Part shown: positions 63,960 to 64,000 of the stretch, one piece after another
How the letters are laid out: every line of letters begins with the position of its first letter
Numbering within the stretch: the stretch's first letter is position 1
Source: Rhizobium sp. AQ_MP
GTDB taxonomy: Bacteria; Pseudomonadota; Alphaproteobacteria; Rhizobiales; Rhizobiaceae
Length of the DNA stretch: 64,000 bases
Reading direction: 5' to 3'
Assembly (NCBI RefSeq): GCF_014237835.1
Contig: NZ_JACJVI010000012.1
Coordinates: 84,030-148,029 of the forward strand
Translations under genes and position numbers: made by a program
The notes under the pieces: model-generated
What the model was told of the DNA's origin: nothing
Database searches by the model: none
The model's input: only the letters and a program-made list of their open reading frames with translations

Positions 63960-64000
63960 GATAGCCCAGTGTCGAGTGGCGGCGCTTCAGATTGTAGAAG
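63889..64000. mobile_element. End of an IS3-family insertion sequence (continues beyond window)
   Basis: From about 63889 the sequence TGGCCTGCTGCCGGTTTTTCGG has the look of an IS3-family terminal inverted repeat. It is followed by the 3' end of a transposase gene on the minus strand. The IS interrupts the TIR gene and provides its present stop codon. The rest lies to the right of the window, so neither the other end nor a target duplication can be seen. Confidence 0.8.
63919..64000 (-). CDS. IS3-family transposase, C-terminal fragment
   Basis: Reading the minus strand from 64000, the frame encodes FYNLKRRHSTLGYLSP then NDFETKVGLA and a TAA at 63919. The N-x-x-R-x-H-S-x-L-G-Y-x-S-P motif is the invariant C-terminal end of IS3-family OrfB integrases (DDE, rve core). 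Only the last ~26 codons are in the window. Confidence 0.88.
   Translation of the reverse strand, partial: FYNLKRRHSTLGYLSPNDFETKVGLA

Overview
The window looks like a chromosomal segment of a Rhizobiaceae bacterium (Rhizobium/Agrobacterium/Allorhizobium type; the genus cannot be fixed from sequence alone). The grounds are the high GC, the rhizobial versions of the hut, smo and glpSTPQUV operons, a ChrR-type sigma/anti-sigma pair, a REP-like palindrome of rhizobial style, the ligase/exonuclease pair and the cmk-rpsA locus. rpsA, cmk and a tRNA-Ala argue for the main chromosome. Most of the window is housekeeping or catabolic; only the last ~1.4 kb looks recently acquired.

Layout. 1-1066: 3' part of an MFS symporter gene (minus). 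1306-6281: cytochrome bo3 quinol oxidase operon cyoABCD plus a SURF1-like assembly factor (plus). 6302-16060: full histidine-utilisation set on the minus strand, in transcription order hutF, a hutH paralogue without the MIO triad, hutI, hutH, hutG, hutU, hutD, hutC. Together these take histidine through urocanate and formiminoglutamate to N-formylglutamate and glutamate. 16199-26106: polyol (sorbitol/mannitol) locus on the minus strand: regulator, binding protein, two permeases, ATPase, sorbitol and mannitol dehydrogenases, HAD phosphatase and FGGY kinase. 26187-29950: a stress cluster (DUF4142 protein, two tiny membrane peptides, Mn catalase, small hydrophilic protein, type-II NADH dehydrogenase) with three promoters of the general-stress type GGAAC-N18-TT.

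30055-33643: a cobalamin riboswitch, a Cys-rich DUF1636 protein and a BtuFCD-like ABC importer. 33667-43687: glycerol regulon glpR, glpD, glpSTPQUV, glpK, with TTTCG-type operator repeats. 43689-46323: ATP-dependent DNA ligase and its associated exonuclease. 46363-52446: ECF sigma factor/ChrR anti-sigma with an adjacent lipid-modifying set (FAD oxidoreductase, DUF1365, cyclopropane-fatty-acid-synthase-like methyltransferase, SDR). Three promoter-like sequences of one form, nnAWCC/TGATCC-N16-CGTA, tie these transcripts together. 52498-59232: phosphohexomutase, a small RNA with three CCUCCUCCC-loop hairpins, RNase D, nicotinamide phosphoribosyltransferase and several unknowns. 59304-62392: rpsA, cmk (no aroA beside them) and an acidic TIGR02300 protein. 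62548-64000: tRNA-Ala(GGC), then a lower-GC gene for a TIR-domain protein whose C-terminal half resembles the RsiV/DUF3298 fold, its 3' end replaced by the end of an IS3-family element.

The best candidates for something undescribed are the TIR/RsiV-like protein beside the tRNA, the MIO-less HutH paralogue, the sigma/ChrR lipid regulon defined by the shared promoter form, the anti-Shine-Dalgarno hairpin RNA, and the asymmetric GlpS/GlpT ATPase pair. All calls are by reading and memory of families; no database search was run.
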